Assembly: GCA_963556195.1 (NCBI GenBank)
Contig: OY744525.1
Coordinates: 77,535,844 to 77,599,843, forward strand
Direction: 5' to 3'
Source: Sepiola atlantica
Lineage: Eukaryota; Mollusca; Cephalopoda; Sepiida; Sepiolidae
Length of the DNA: 64,000 nt
Shown: positions 34,492 to 47,550 of the stretch, piece by piece
Position numbering within the stretch: the stretch's first letter is position 1
Layout of the letters: the number at the start of each line of letters is the position of its first letter
The notes under the pieces: model-generated
Seen by the model: the letters and a program-made list of their open reading frames with translations, nothing else
The model's database searches: none
Told to the model about the DNA's origin: nothing
Translations under genes and position numbers: made by a program

Positions 34492-36879
34492 ATGATATTA
34501 CAAGTGTGCATATTGGTTTTCATAATACATGGTTATAAGTGCACTGATCTTACTTATTATGTAGAGGAAGGAAAAAGCCCTCATACATACCTTGGAGATG
34601 TTGCTGCTGATTCAAATGTCATTGACAGTGTACCATTTGAAGAGAAAAATGAAGTCACATTCAGTTTATTGACACAAGGGGTGACGGGCACTTCTTTGTT
34701 TCATGTTTCTAAAGAAAGTGGTAAATTGTACACAGCCCAAACCCTTGATGCTGAGTCTCTATGTACATACAATGCAGAATGTTTTCAAATGGTTGATATC
34801 GCAGTCAAAAAGTTGACAACTGTTGTTAAGTTATTAGAAATAAAAGTCATCATTCAAGACATTAATGATCATCAACCTGAGTTTCCAGAAAAACAAATTG
34901 ATATAACTTTTTCAGAAGATGATAGAAAAGGGGCGAGGCGATCTGTTCCAAATGCTATTGATAGAGATATGAATGTTCAAAACTCAGAAATTATTTACAG
35001 CCTGAAAAGGAAAAAAGATGAACCATTTACTTTATCTGTTTCGAAAAGTGTTGATGGAACTTCACAACTTGCAATAAAATTAGAAGATAAACTTGACAGA
35101 GAAGCTAAAAATATGTATGAAATTCAAATAATTGCAAAGAATAAACAACCTCCAGCTAAAGAATGTGTATTGAATATTCAAATTACAGTTATTGATGTGA
35201 ATGATAATTCTCCAATCTTTTCTCAAAATGTTTATAATGTAACAATAAAGAACAAACCAGATGCTGCTTTACCTGTTACCACTTTATCTGTGAAAGATTC
35301 AGATTTAGGTGAAAATGGTAAAATTTCATACAGTTTTAGTTCCAAAACATCAGACATTGCTAAAACTCATTTTGATTTAAACTCAGAAACTGGAGAAATT
35401 TTTCTGATGAAAAAATTTACAACTGGGCAAACACTGAAATATAAACTTTATGTAAAAGCTTCTGATGGAGGCAATCCTCCCTTAAGCTCTCTGGCCATGG
35501 TTCAAGTGAATGTGATCAATGAACAGAACAATAGTCCAATTATAAAAGTGACATTCTTTTCTTCATCTACAGAAAATACAGTTGATATCTCTGAAGATAT
35601 TAAAGTCGGCAGCTTTATTGCTTATGTGAAAGTGACTGACCCTGATTCTGGCCAAAATGGAGATATTAGTTGCAATCTGAATCATGATAAATTTCAACTA
35701 CAAAGTCTGGACACAAAGAAATACCAAGTGATTGTGAAAAAGCCATTGGATAGAGAAAGTGAAGATCACCATGATATTATTGTTCATTGCGAGGATAAAG
35801 GATCTCCTGTTTTGGAAAGTGAGAAAAGATTTTCTGTTAAAGTGATGGATGTGAATGATGAAAAGCCGGCATTTTCCAAGAAGACATTTCAATTTAAGAT
35901 CAATGAGAACCAAAAGTCTCGAGTTCACGTTGGCTCAATCAATGCGACAGATCCGGACTTGGGAGCTGGAGGTAAATTAAGTTATTCTCTGTTGCCAAGT
36001 AATACACAGTTTTTACCTTTCAAAATTACTGACACTGGCTTGATTTCAACAATTATGTCACTGGATCATGAATTTCAAGATCTTTATGAATTTCATGTGT
36101 TAGTGAAAGATAATGGAAAGCCATCATTAAATGCTTCAGTGAATGTTGTTGTTGAGATCAGTGATAAAAATGATAATGCTCCATATTTTACATTTCCTAG
36201 TGTTAATCCTTATAATGTGGATGTTATCTACTATCCACATCATTCAAAGAACATCACTCAGATAAAGGCATCAGACAGTGACAGTCAAGAGAATGCATTT
36301 CTAAAATATGAAATAATCAGAGGCAATAGCAAACAGATATTCAGCATCAACCAGTACACTGGTTTGTTATGTTCAACTCATGTCCTAAGCCAACAAGATG
36401 CTGGCTCATATGAGCTGGAGTTTCTAGTGAAGGACAGTGGTAGCCCAGTTCTATCAGCCAGAACTACTGTATATTTGACACTGACCGTAAGCAACAAGAC
36501 ATCAGAAATGTTAAATGCTGTTAACATCAAAAAAGATAACAAGATCCACCTGACTTCAGCAATTATCATTGTGTCTGTAGCAGTGACAATAGCTGTGATC
36601 ATTACAGCTTCAATCTCAGTGTGTATCCTTCGCTGTTGCAATCCTCGAAGTGTTCCAGTAGCAGAAGGCGGATATGTGAGTAGTGGTCAGAGACATCTGA
36701 TAAGTCCTCCTTACCCAGCAAATCCTTGGTCTAATGTTGCTCTTCCTACAAGTGATGCAGTTGGTATGAGAAGAAGCAGTCAACCACCAACACCTAGAAT
36801 GCAAACCCATCCTTATGCAAGTGCTCAACAAATGCTGTCTTCTCAAGCACCAAAACCACTACCAGATTCAGTTTCACAG
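34492..36879 (+). CDS. Gene D, type I protocadherin, large coding exon
   Basis: 796 residues. Signal peptide MILQVCILVFIIHGYKC. EC1 about 20-130 with CTYNAEC and linker DINDHQPEF at 123-131. EC2 to DVNDNSPIF at 235-243. EC3 to the unusual NEQNNSPII at 343-351. EC4 to DVNDEKPAF at 453-461. EC5 to DKNDNAPYF at 558-566. EC6, then the membrane helix about 689-714, CC at 715-716 and a Pro/Ser-rich tail with SQPPTPRM. LDRE-type motifs are present in EC2 and EC4, and LDHE in EC5. Several N-glycosylation sequons (NVT, NAS, NIT, NKT) are visible. The start follows the acceptor TTTTCAG (34414); 34492 is conserved with F. The donor CACAG|GTGAGC at 36880 is phase 0. Full protein 937 aa. Confidence 0.94.
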
Positions 36880-39160
36880 GTGAGCCCTTTTATTTATGTT
36901 TTTTTTATCGGTCTTAAATTTTTTGAACTCTTGCCAAAATATAAATATCATAATTTTTTTTTTTTTCAATAATTTTCAGTTAACTATATATTATTTTATG
37001 AAAATTTTCTTGTCTTATAAAAAGAGGAATTTTATCCAATTCATCCTCCTCAAAAGGACAAAATCAATTTGTTTTTTCTCCTCAACAAGGAGAGCCACAT
37101 AACTTTTTGTTTTTATCATTGTTACACACCTGTGTTCCAATAAATAGTTATTATTGTTCATGCTTACAAAACCGACCATTTACATAACTCTCTAACTCAG
37201 TAGCATTAGAACCAAAGTTTTGTGGATCTTTCAAATACAGCACGAGCACAGAATAATTGATAGAGCAACCAGTCAGAACACATGGTGTCATCGTAGCATT
37301 GACGACATGGAAAGCAGTGTAAATTCAGCACTCTGATTATGCTAGCAGCTGTAAAAACTTGGTTACAGAATAACATTTTTCCATTAAAATTAGAAAACTA
37401 TGTATGTTTACTTCTTACAAAAATATTTATTTATATTTGTTTCTTTTATAAATATTTTCAGTTTCTTAATTATTCTTATGCATAAACAAAAGAGATGAAC
37501 AAAAAAGAACTAAAACTGTATAATAATATAATAGTATTTAAATTGTGTTTATAAGTAGTATACCAAAATATGTAACACATGTCAAAGCTTCCTCATATGT
37601 AGATATATGAAAAGACGGACTTACCAAGATGTGTAGAGGCATGTCAACAAAACTGATCAGTTTCGGTGTTGAGACTGGCTACTTGTCACAGAACTGGCAT
37701 GGACGAAATAGTAGCAGTGGACAATGAAATATCACTTTAGTGAATAAACTGAAAAGAGAAAAAGAGTAAGAGATTTAGCAAACATATTTCAACCTTGACA
37801 GTCAATCTAAAAAAGCTGAAAAGGCAAAAGTGGACTTGTGAGTCAATTTTTTTATATGGGTGACCACATGGCTAAATCAACCAGTCATTGACTACCCCAT
37901 CATCAAGTGATTTGGTACATCATGCTTTTGGGAAAAAAACAACCCCACACTTTAAAAGAAATATGCTGTTTTAATGTAGCAATGTTAATTTAAGTAAAAC
38001 ACTAATAAGTATTGAAATACAAAGAAATGTATCAGAATAACATGTAATCTTTTTCATTAAGAAAAAAGTATTTTTTCACAGTAATATTTTAAATACTTGC
38101 ACAACTTGATTCGTACTTTTAGTGCCTTACCACCAAAAATACATTTATTGTTTGAAAAAAAAAACAACAGAATAATGGAAAGTGTAGTTTTAAAAATAAC
38201 TTTTTAAATATTATCAATTTGCATATTTTTTTTTTCTTTTCATATATTCTGACCATTATTTACTTGATAAAAGACATTTTTAATAAAAATAAGTATTTGT
38301 ACAATGTACATCCTATCCTATTTGTTGGTAAATTATTTTTTAAATTTTTTATTCCATATTTTTTAAACGAGATAAAAAACAAGTACATTTTCTGCTTTTA
38401 ATTTTTCAAGTTAAAAAACTTACAAGTATTAATCTTTTGTAAAAAATAAATATATGTATATATTTTTTTAATAATATATGAAAGTTTTCCATTATTATGT
38501 TAATGTAAAAGTGTTATGTGACAAAGTCAACTAGAAAATACATGTTTTGTTTATATTTGGAAAGGTATGACATTTGAGTGATTTAAAATATGGTGTAATG
38601 CTAAATCTATTCCTTTCAACTGCTAGCATAATTGATATGCTGAAATCTATACTTTGTTTGATGTGTGCACTTTGTGACAAGTATTTTTCCTTTGATGTAT
38701 ATGTGCATCAATTCTACATCTTAAAGCTGAAATGTGTCCGAATGCACTTTCCAGAAAAAATTACAACACATGCTGATAATGCAGATTGACATCATTCTTC
38801 ATAGTTAATTTTATAAAATAAAGCATTCATAGACTTAAATAACCAGTTTTAATGCTTACATTAACAAGAGTTTAGATTGTGTTAATGGTAATAAGAATAT
38901 TGATTTAATTATGAATTTTCTTTTTCTTTGTTTGCGCGTATATAGTCATTTAGTAAAATGTATAACCTGTAGTTTAACTACTTTGATTATGTTCTGTAAA
39001 ACAGATTATGATTGCTATTCATCTGAATTTCTCTGTACAGATATTCTATAAATTTATATTTGATTAAGTTTTGTATTAATTTTTTTATAAGTTTCAAAAT
39101 TTAATTAAATATTTATGAATTTTTTATAATCAAAATAATGATTCTCATTTCTCTTTTCAG
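36880..39160 (+). other. Gene D intron between coding exons 1 and 2
   Basis: Homologous to the B intron (12888-14252), with extra sequence around 37100-38000 that B lacks. No gene or clear repeat class recognised in the extra part. Confidence 0.5.
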
Positions 39161-39296
39161 ATGTATGTCCAAGATGTAGCACTGCCATCTGGTAGTGACA
39201 GAAACTGTAAAAGGACAAACAGAATACAAGACTATTCCAGTAGAGGTTCTATAAAGTCTTCTAAGACTGACAATAGACAAACTGAAGATATGTTTG
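39161..39296 (+). CDS. Gene D, coding exon 2
   Basis: 136 nt, acceptor CTCTTTTCAG (ends 39160), donor TTTG|GTAAGT (39297). MYVQDVALPSG start, phases 0 and 1. Nearly identical to B exon 2. Confidence 0.9.
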
Positions 39297-39569
39297 GTAA
39301 GTAAGAAAATAAACTGTTTTACAGTATGAATTATTATAAGATTTTTATTTGTGAAAAGGTCTAAATGCAGTAATGATCAGTAACAGCTTATTTCCTTGTT
39401 TATCTAACCTGATAAATGTTATTCATATGTTAAATATGTATTCATGTATTATTTTAAATAGTCATTTTACAGGTATCATTTAATGCAGTTTTATTTAATT
39501 AATATATATATATATATTGTATTATTGCCCTTAGTTATATAATTATTTAGAATATATTTTCCCTTTCAG

Positions 39570-39859
39570 ACTTATACCCTTCCCAATATTGTAACCCTCC
39601 TCCATCACAAAATGACCAACCAGAAACCATAGAGACAAGACCCTTGGGACAGACTGTAAGCTACCCCAGTGATACCACAATCGTGGCTCGAGGCTTTTTT
39701 ACACCTTACATGAATGAAAACGGTCCTCACTCTGATTCAAAGTCCTACTCAGGTGTTGACAACAGTAGCTCTTCTGGTAGACATTTGCAATCCAGGAATG
39801 TACCTACAAGTGGTAGCCAATCTTCTATCAACAGACCTTTACCACCTGTACCACTCTAA
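39570..39859 (+). CDS. Gene D, terminal coding exon
   Basis: 290 nt from CCCTTTCAG (ends 39569) to TAA at 39857-39859. It begins DLYPSQYCNPPPS (Leu where the others have Val) and has ARGFFTPYMNEN (Phe for the first Tyr of B). It ends NRPLPPVPL. AATAAA at 39872-39877 is a candidate poly(A) signal. Confidence 0.92.
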
Positions 39860-39877
39860 AATAATATGTTTAATAAA

Positions 39878-40600
39878 AATAGCCATAATGTAAAGATTTT
39901 ATCCAAACATTGTATGATTATTTTTTAATTCAAAACATAAATTAATTGCATAACAGAATATTATTTTTAAATAGCTTTAAAAATTACACATTTTATTCAA
40001 ATATCAGTATTAATTTTAAAATTGTCTTGAAATTATTGTTATTATGAACTAAGAATTTTTTATAAACTGATAAATAGATAGATTCATTAAATAAATTATA
40101 ACTGTTTATTCATTTTCTATTCATGCCCACACAAGAATTGTATAAATATATCATTAAAATAATATTGATTACAAATTTTTTAGAAATCATTTTATTTTCA
40201 AATGCAAATAATTATATACATTCTTTTAATAAAAATTAATTTGAATATTTAATGAGGTAAAATATTTTTTCTGTATTTTTATTAATATATTATAATTTTT
40301 TTCCATTATAATTAAAGAAATAATATTAAACATAAGAAGTAAATATTTATTATAAAAATGAATTAACACTAGGATATATAATATTGTAATTTTCAAAGAA
40401 ATGTTATCAATTCTCAAATTTTAAATAATATTGGCAAAATTAATTATAATAGATAAGTATTATTATTTATTTGACATTTTTGGAGAATTTGTAGCTTTAA
40501 ATACTCCAATATTTCATGGAAGATGTTTGTAGAAAAATTTAAAATTAATAAACTAAAATTCAGTATTTACTCAATGACAAACCACGAAGCTAGTTTAACA
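39878..40600. other. D-E spacer
   Basis: AT-rich DNA collinear with the B-C spacer (14946-15645). Probably D 3' UTR and E upstream promoter. No gene seen. Confidence 0.5.
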
Positions 40601-40773
40601 TAGCAGCAGCCATTACACACACACCACATGAAGTAGGACTCCTTTCAGCTTTGTATTAACCACACAAAAGAAACCAAGATGCTATGGCACATTAGCAGCT
40701 GCAGCTGGAGTACTGTTCTTCCCGTTTTTATAATTTTCATCTTAATTTAAAATCAGCAAATAATACACCCAAG
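40601..40773 (+). promoter_or_regulatory. Gene E promoter element and leader exon
   Basis: TAGCAGCAGCCATTACACAC, then AAGTAGGACTCC, then CCACACAAAAGAAACC, as in gene C. The donor CCCAAG|GTAAGTTTG begins at 40774. The 23-codon upstream ORF of C is kept at 40679-40750 with a single Val-to-Ile change near the hydrophobic end. Confidence 0.65.
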
Positions 40774-41598
40774 GTAAGTTTGTTTCACTATTTTTTTCAT
40801 ATTTTGGTCAAATTTGTTAAATCAGTATTTGAATCAAGATCAACAAAAGCTTATTTCATAGGAATTATTTGTCCCAGTCGCCATTTTCTTTGTTAGGAGA
40901 AATTCTACATAATTTGTTTAATTTATAATTTTTTTATGAATTTGTATTGTCCATTTTTTGGAGTATGTACATGTACATTTTAATCGTGATTTAAAAACAA
41001 ATATTTACATCTTCTTTTAACATTTTCATGAAATTAGAAAACTTCTTGTATTCATATTCATGTACACACACACAATAATAATAATTTGGTTACATTATGG
41101 CTTTGTTATATTTATTTAAAACGTTTGTTTAAAATGTTTATTTTAGATTCAGCTTTCTTTTGTATTTTATCACATTAGATATTTTATCATTGTAGCATTT
41201 GGCTATAAAATAAATTATTTCAAATAATTCAAAATGCATTAAAATATCGATAACAATATTTTCAATAATATTATTTTTTTATATTTAGGACGTAGGTAGT
41301 AATAAGCAGTAATATCAGTTCATATCTCACATGATTGTGTTCTACTCCATATATAAAAACAAACCAGAAAATTAATCATTTGTTTAAACAAAGTAGAATT
41401 ATTAAAATAATTATAATTATTAAAAATAATATGATTGAAATTAAAGTTCATTCCCTAATCATATGATTAATAGACTTGTAATAATTGTAATTTTAAAGAG
41501 ACTCAATAATGAGGTATACTCTCTCATGTGTAAAAAATAAAAATTTACAAAAAATCGAAAAAGAATCTTAATATTTTTAACTAAATTTTTCTTGATAT

Positions 41599-41651
41599 CT
41601 ATCTATCTATCTATCTATCTATTTCTCTCTCTCTTTCTCTCTCTCTCTTTC

Positions 41652-41682
<31 letters not shown>

Positions 41683-41692
41683 TTCTTATATT
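41599..41692. repeat. Compound microsatellite (TATC)n(CT)n(TA)n(TG)n
   Basis: Tetra- and dinucleotide tracts follow one another over about 95 bp. Confidence 0.9.
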
Positions 41693-42849
41693 CACAAAGT
41701 TTTACTCTGGTCTTCTTCTGGTGCCTCTTGTCATAGTAACTGAACACTGTATATAATCTACTGAAATAGAATGTTCTTATTCTATGTTCCATGCCTTTTA
41801 GATATGTTGTATTGGTTAATTTTTTAATTTTTTAATTTTTAAGTTCGTTCAATAGGGATTGAAATCATAATCTCTAGTTAAAATCTTCTTTAGAATATTT
41901 CTTAATTAACACTATATTCATTAAGTCAAGTATCCAGTGAATTTCTTGGATTTTTAAACCCATTATCTTGAGTATGATTAATTATCTTTACTCATATTTT
42001 AATTTCTATACTTAATTAGTTTTTATTATCATTATTTATAGTTCTGAGATCACCTGCCTTTTATTTCTTAATTATTGATTTCTATATTGTATTCATCTCT
42101 AAGTGGTAACTGTAGCCTAGCATATGTGTTGATTCTGTAAGTATACTTTTAGTTACTCTTTATCTATGATTTTAAGTTTATTCTATAAAGGTTGGTGATC
42201 TCCCTTTTCTCGCAATATATGATTAGCCATGCCTCATTTTAATGTTTCTCCTCAAACTGGCTTTTCATAAGAGATATAGACCAAGTTATTGTGATGACAA
42301 AATTAAATCAAGATTTTTAAATGCCACTTTCAACACAAAAGTAACATTTGATAATTATTTAGTGAAAAGTATTTGATATGCTCATCTTTCCCTATAAAAT
42401 AATTAAATTTATTTCGTCTTAAAATTAATTAATAGTTCAACATAATATTGGTATGAAGAAATATTGCTTAAATAACCAAAAGATCTGCATTCAACCATTG
42501 TACTTGAACTTTAATTTTGTTGATAAAAATTATGATCCATGATATTCAATCAATAAGTAAAAATCCATGTTTTACTGCTTGTATATAAATTAATATATGC
42601 ATAAGATTTTTTAAATGTTCCTTGGGATATTGCTTTATAATTTTGTACATTTGAATTATAATATTTGATTATTCATTATTGTTGATTATTCGAAATTTTT
42701 AAGTTACTAATATATACATAGAGAGGGAGAAAGAGAGAAGAGAATATTATAGGTCCAATGAGAGAAGAAAAATGTATTTTAAAAGAGTGAGGTCACTAAC
42801 ATTTAAAAAAAAAAATTCTTAAATTTCTTTTTCTGGCATTTCTCACCAT

Positions 42850-43480
42850 CATGAAAAAAGTATGCACACTCACACATACACAACATGTGCACACATGCAC
42901 CTGTCTCACATGCAGAAAAGTATTGCATTGTGTGTATATGTATGCATCTACACACACTGAGCAGAATAAACACACTGACCAAACAGCACACACACAATAC
43001 AAAACACAAGCACTGCTTTATAACAAATAAGCACATAGAAATAGAGAAAGTAAATGCACACAAACACCTTCACACCCTACAGAAAGCAAAAATACACACT
43101 TTCCAAAGAACACATACATAGACATCTGCACATTAAAAAAGCACACACACACAGAGGAAAAGCACCCCACAAGAAAAAATATCTCTCCAAAAAGATAACT
43201 ATTAAACCATTATAGTTAAAATGAACACACATACACACACACCTATTGAAGTAAATAATACACACAAACACGCTCATACAAGCAAAAGAATAGATACAGG
43301 AACACACACGGAATAAACATACACACTCCAGTGGAAGTATAAATTCAAACCCACCAGAAGTCATTAACACTAATGATTTTATAACCTATACACAAAAAGC
43401 AATAAATACAGAAGAGAGACACACAAATTTACACACATTGAAAAACACAAACACTCTAAAACACAAGGATGGTGACAGCA
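42850..43480. repeat. CA-rich imperfect minisatellite
   Basis: Over 600 bp dominated by CACACA cores separated by variable A-rich spacers. A similar patch lies at 44440-44640. Open frames on both strands here are repeat translation. Confidence 0.8.
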
Positions 43481-43489
43481 TGAGAGAAC

Positions 43490-44250
43490 AGTAAAGTTCA
43501 TGGAAGAACTTAATCAAAGCTACATCAACAAGGAGGCTTGACTGCAATAGCTCAAGAGTGGCAAACTTTGATGAGGAACAGATAATTATAACCTGACAAG
43601 ATCAAGGCCTACTCTTAAATGGATTTAAGAAAATTGCTGGTTTACAAAAAAAAAAATAACCAGTGCATGTTCTGTTATTCGGCCATTGAAAGTCCGAGCC
43701 ACCTAATGCTTGGATGCAAGATCATTTTGGCAGATGGCCATTACACTACCTACGATAATAAAGTATGTACATACTTCCACTTCCACTGCAAGATCTGCAG
43801 ACAGGTGCAGTTTGACAGATCGCCGAACATCTGGGAGCATAAACCTTCACCCATAACATCAAATAAAAATGTGACAGTATTCAGTATTCTATGACAAAGA
43901 CATACAGGCGGACAGATACATACAAGACAAGGTCATCAAACAAGACATTGTCATATGAAATAAACCTAAAATACTGCTCTCATTATAGATGTAACCATCC
44001 TGAATGACTATGGCCACAATAGAGCCGAATAGGTGAAAAAGATCACAAAATATCAGTATCTCAAGAATGACTTGAAAACAACATGGTCCTTGAAAAATAG
44101 AAACATTATACCGGTTATAGTAGGGGCAACTAGCCTAATGAAAAAAAATCTAAAATGATACCTTGACACAATCCATGGAAGACCAAGCTGTAGCAAAGTA
44201 CATATAGCAGCCCTAAAAGGGACAACATCAATGTTTAAAAGAGCGTTCTG
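43490..44250 (+). mobile_element. LINE fragment (C-terminal region of a non-LTR reverse transcriptase ORF)
   Basis: Conceptual translation with frameshifts gives CMFCYSAIESPSHLMLGC (zinc-knuckle-like C..C..H..C), NKVCTYFHFHCKIC and WEHKPSP. A shifted frame follows with ILYDKDIQADRYIQDK, IDVTILNDYGHN and IPVIVGATSLMKK. The order matches the C-terminal part of non-LTR retrotransposon polyproteins common in invertebrates. Several stops show it is dead. The clade was not determined. Confidence 0.75.
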
Positions 44251-44829
44251 ATATAAATTTAAATCATAAAGAAATCAAGTGTTAGCATCAGGAGGAGGCC
44301 CCTTAATCTTTTAGAACTAACTGAACTAAAATAATAAAAACAAAAGATGATAAATACCCACACAGAATAGACACATCTACATGTGCACCCCAGAGAGCAT
44401 CTCTCCTCAGACATGAATTTTTTAATCCAATATTTTTTCAATTTACATACACACAAACTGACACTCATTGAAATAAACATGACACACAGAAGCACTCACT
44501 TAGATAAGGGTTAATAGGTACACACACGCACACACTTCACTGAAAATAAAGGCTCTTGTCTCCAATAGACATGCTAATGGTTTTATGACTCACAAAAGTG
44601 AATAATGCAGGCACACAGGAAAAAGAGAAACACACACACACAGAAGATTTTCAATAAAAGGATGAACTTACTAACTTTTTGTCATTATTCAATTCAATTC
44701 AATAAATGTGGCAAAAAGTAAAACGAGCATGCTTCAGTTGCCATGTGGGTAAAGGTGCTAAAAATTTATACAGAAGAGGATACAGTAGCCTAGCATCTGT
44801 CCAATTTCGCCTTGAATTGCTGCGTCGTT

Positions 44830-45300
44830 GACACATTTACTACATCTCCTAGAAGTCCATTTCAAGATCAACGAACCCGATTGAAAAAGCAACCCTCCTA
44901 GAGTTCAATCAAAATCGGTGGTGAAACAGTTTCTGGTAATGCCCCGATAGACCTCTTTCTAGTGCAGGAATGAATAGTAGCTCCTAAGGGAGATGATAAT
45001 GGTCATTGGGGAGATTGTAAGCCAAGATGAGATCACCGCGTAAACATCAGTGCTTAAGAGAAAAAAAGTTAAGCTTTTTAAGTCGACTTTCATAGGGCAG
45101 ATCTCATAGTCCCTATACCATTTGAGTAGCCAGTCGTTGAACTCTTTCCAGATGCTGGATATCATGTATTAAATATGGAGCAGAGACCTGGACATCATAC
45201 TCTAACAGTGGACTGACAAGGGAGACATAAAGTGGGAGAAATATTTCAGAAGTGAGTTTGCAGAAGGAGTATCAAATGAGAAATATCTAGCTTTTTTTTG
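44830..45300 (-). mobile_element. LINE fragment (CR1/Jockey-like reverse transcriptase C-terminus)
   Basis: The minus-strand translation, with stops and shifts, reads LPLYVSLVSPLLEYDVQV, APYL, DIQHLERVQRLATQMV, DLPYESRLKKLNFFSLKH and LRGDLILAYN. This is the typical C-terminal thumb region of CR1/Jockey-type reverse transcriptases. It is a broken 5'-truncated copy oriented opposite to gene E. Confidence 0.8.
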
Positions 45301-47550
45301 CAGCCTGAATGCAATATTTAGATGGCTTGAAATAGTACAATGCCTGATGACTGAGAAATGCAAGAAATAATTGTCAAATATCACATTTATACATCAAACA
45401 CAAAAAATGTAAACAAAATAAAAAATAAAAATTTAAGGATTAACGCTTTTATATATATATATATATAAAAAATATATACATATTCTAATTGTTTGTGTCT
45501 AGATTTAAAAAATTATCTCTCTTCATATAATTATCATACTTTCCCTTTGCAAATATTGTTCACAGAATATGAATAACCTCACTGAAAGAAATTGTTTAAA
45601 ATTCATTGATTCGGCACTTTTCATTCTTAATTAATTTTAAAATTGGGAGTTTGTTAGTGACTGTAGTGCAAAAGCAAAGATTTAACACCTATTTTATATA
45701 TATAAATTTTAAATAGGATATTGTCTTTTAAGATTAATATCAAAAAGTATTTTTATCCAACAGAAAACTTTTATCTTATTTCATCTTTATATATTTTTTA
45801 TTTATTTTACATTAAACTAAAACATTATAAAAATAAAAAATTCTGTTTGTCCTAAATGCTAAACTAGTTTTGGCAAAAATATTTTTTAATTAATAATAAT
45901 AATACCATAAAATGTTAAGTTTTAATGCGAAAACAAGTGTTTATAATATAAGCTGTACTGTAAGTAATTCTTTGTTTTTCTTTAATATTAACATTTTGAT
46001 ATTTTAGTAAATAAGATAAATCTGTGAAATTGATTAATATTATCATTTATTATGCTAACAAAAAAGTCCAAAGGCTTTCTTGTTCAATACCGAACTTTAG
46101 AAGTTTGTGCAATTTTGTTGTGTAAAAATATGTGTACTTAAAAGTGATTATAATATGATATTATTGTAGCATAGCATGAAATATATAAAAGGATTGAAAT
46201 AGAATTTGATCAAAACAAAAATGTTTGCATTTATATGAAAGCATTCTAAAATTATCAGATATTTACTTAAGTGTGGATCTTATCAGTTTATATTATTTTT
46301 TTATGAATTATTTTTAATATATTTTTTTGAGCATTCTATAATTAGCTGCAAATATGACAAGAATAAGTTTATCACATTATCGCATTTTTAACACTAGGTA
46401 TTGCTATGTAATTAAATTTCGATAATTAAAGATCTAAGATCTATATTTTAATCATGTATTTATTATTATTATTTATTATTATTATTTATAATTATTATTT
46501 ATTAAGTAATTGGATGTTTCTGACTCAAAAATATATTATTTTCCTTTTAAAATTAATATTAAAAATTTTCAGATGAAAAATTATACTTCTGTAGAATACT
46601 CCAAAGAATAGAATTTGTCTCTATTATATATCCACGAAAAAATAAAACCTCATCCAAATATTCTTTGAGCAAAGACAATGAAGTGTAAAATAAAATACAA
46701 CAGTTTAACTCTTTTCTTTAATCATTATATAATTTATTTTTTTAAAAATTGACTCATATTTAATTGAGATTTTTTTAAATATCAAATTTACTTCTGAGTG
46801 TCTGGTTACCAAATGTTACAATATTACAAGATGAAGTCACCTGATATTGAGGGAATTTCCATGGTAGCAATCGTTTCCCATTGTTCAGCGATTACCTTTT
46901 AAATATCCACCATTATGGTTAACCTTCTTTACAATATTTTCTTATGACTAACTGATATCATTATTATCATAATGTTCTTTGATATGAGGGGAAAACTGTA
47001 CTTTGATTTCATTTTTTCCTCAAAAGTTTTTCCATGCACACATTCTATCTGGCTCCAAGTTTAGGGGAGATAACTCTCATTACTAAGTTTGACTAATGAA
47101 AAAATGATTGATGTAATCGTATTTACTAAAACTTTTGGATTTTGAAAATATTAATACGACTGACTTTTTTTACATTTTTGTTTTAGAATTTTTATTATTT
47201 ATCAATAAAAGAAAGATTTATATTATTAATATTTACAGAAGAACAACATTTGCTTTTCATTGTCACTGATTTCACTATGTACAACTATTAAGAAGTATAA
47301 GACTGTTAAATAGCGTATATATCATTACATTTTCATATTTCTTAGAATATACCAGCATTCAATTTCATAGTTGTTATCGCTTTCAGAATATTCTTTTTAT
47401 TGTATTATAAAGTACAGAAATTGTTAATTTGATAATTACTTGTTATATAATTTTTATGAAAATATAATTCTTTGATGTTTTTATTGTAAAATCTATTTAT
47501 TGTTTTATTTCAGATATACTACCATAGTGGAAACTCTTCAATGCAGAAAA

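Larger units (their letters stand above)
40774..47513 (+). other. Gene E intron 1
   Basis: 6.7 kb against 3.7 kb in C. The 5' (to about 42250) and 3' (from about 46790) parts are collinear with C. The middle carries CA-rich repeat and two LINE fragments that account for the extra length. Confidence 0.6.

Noticed and set aside
42796..43370. Cys-rich and His-rich ORFs on both strands
   Set aside because: Translation of CA/TG repeats.
47500..47550. Upstream extension of gene E to an earlier in-frame start
   Set aside because: The extension crosses the acceptor at 47513 and does not begin with ATG; the conserved ATG is 47551.
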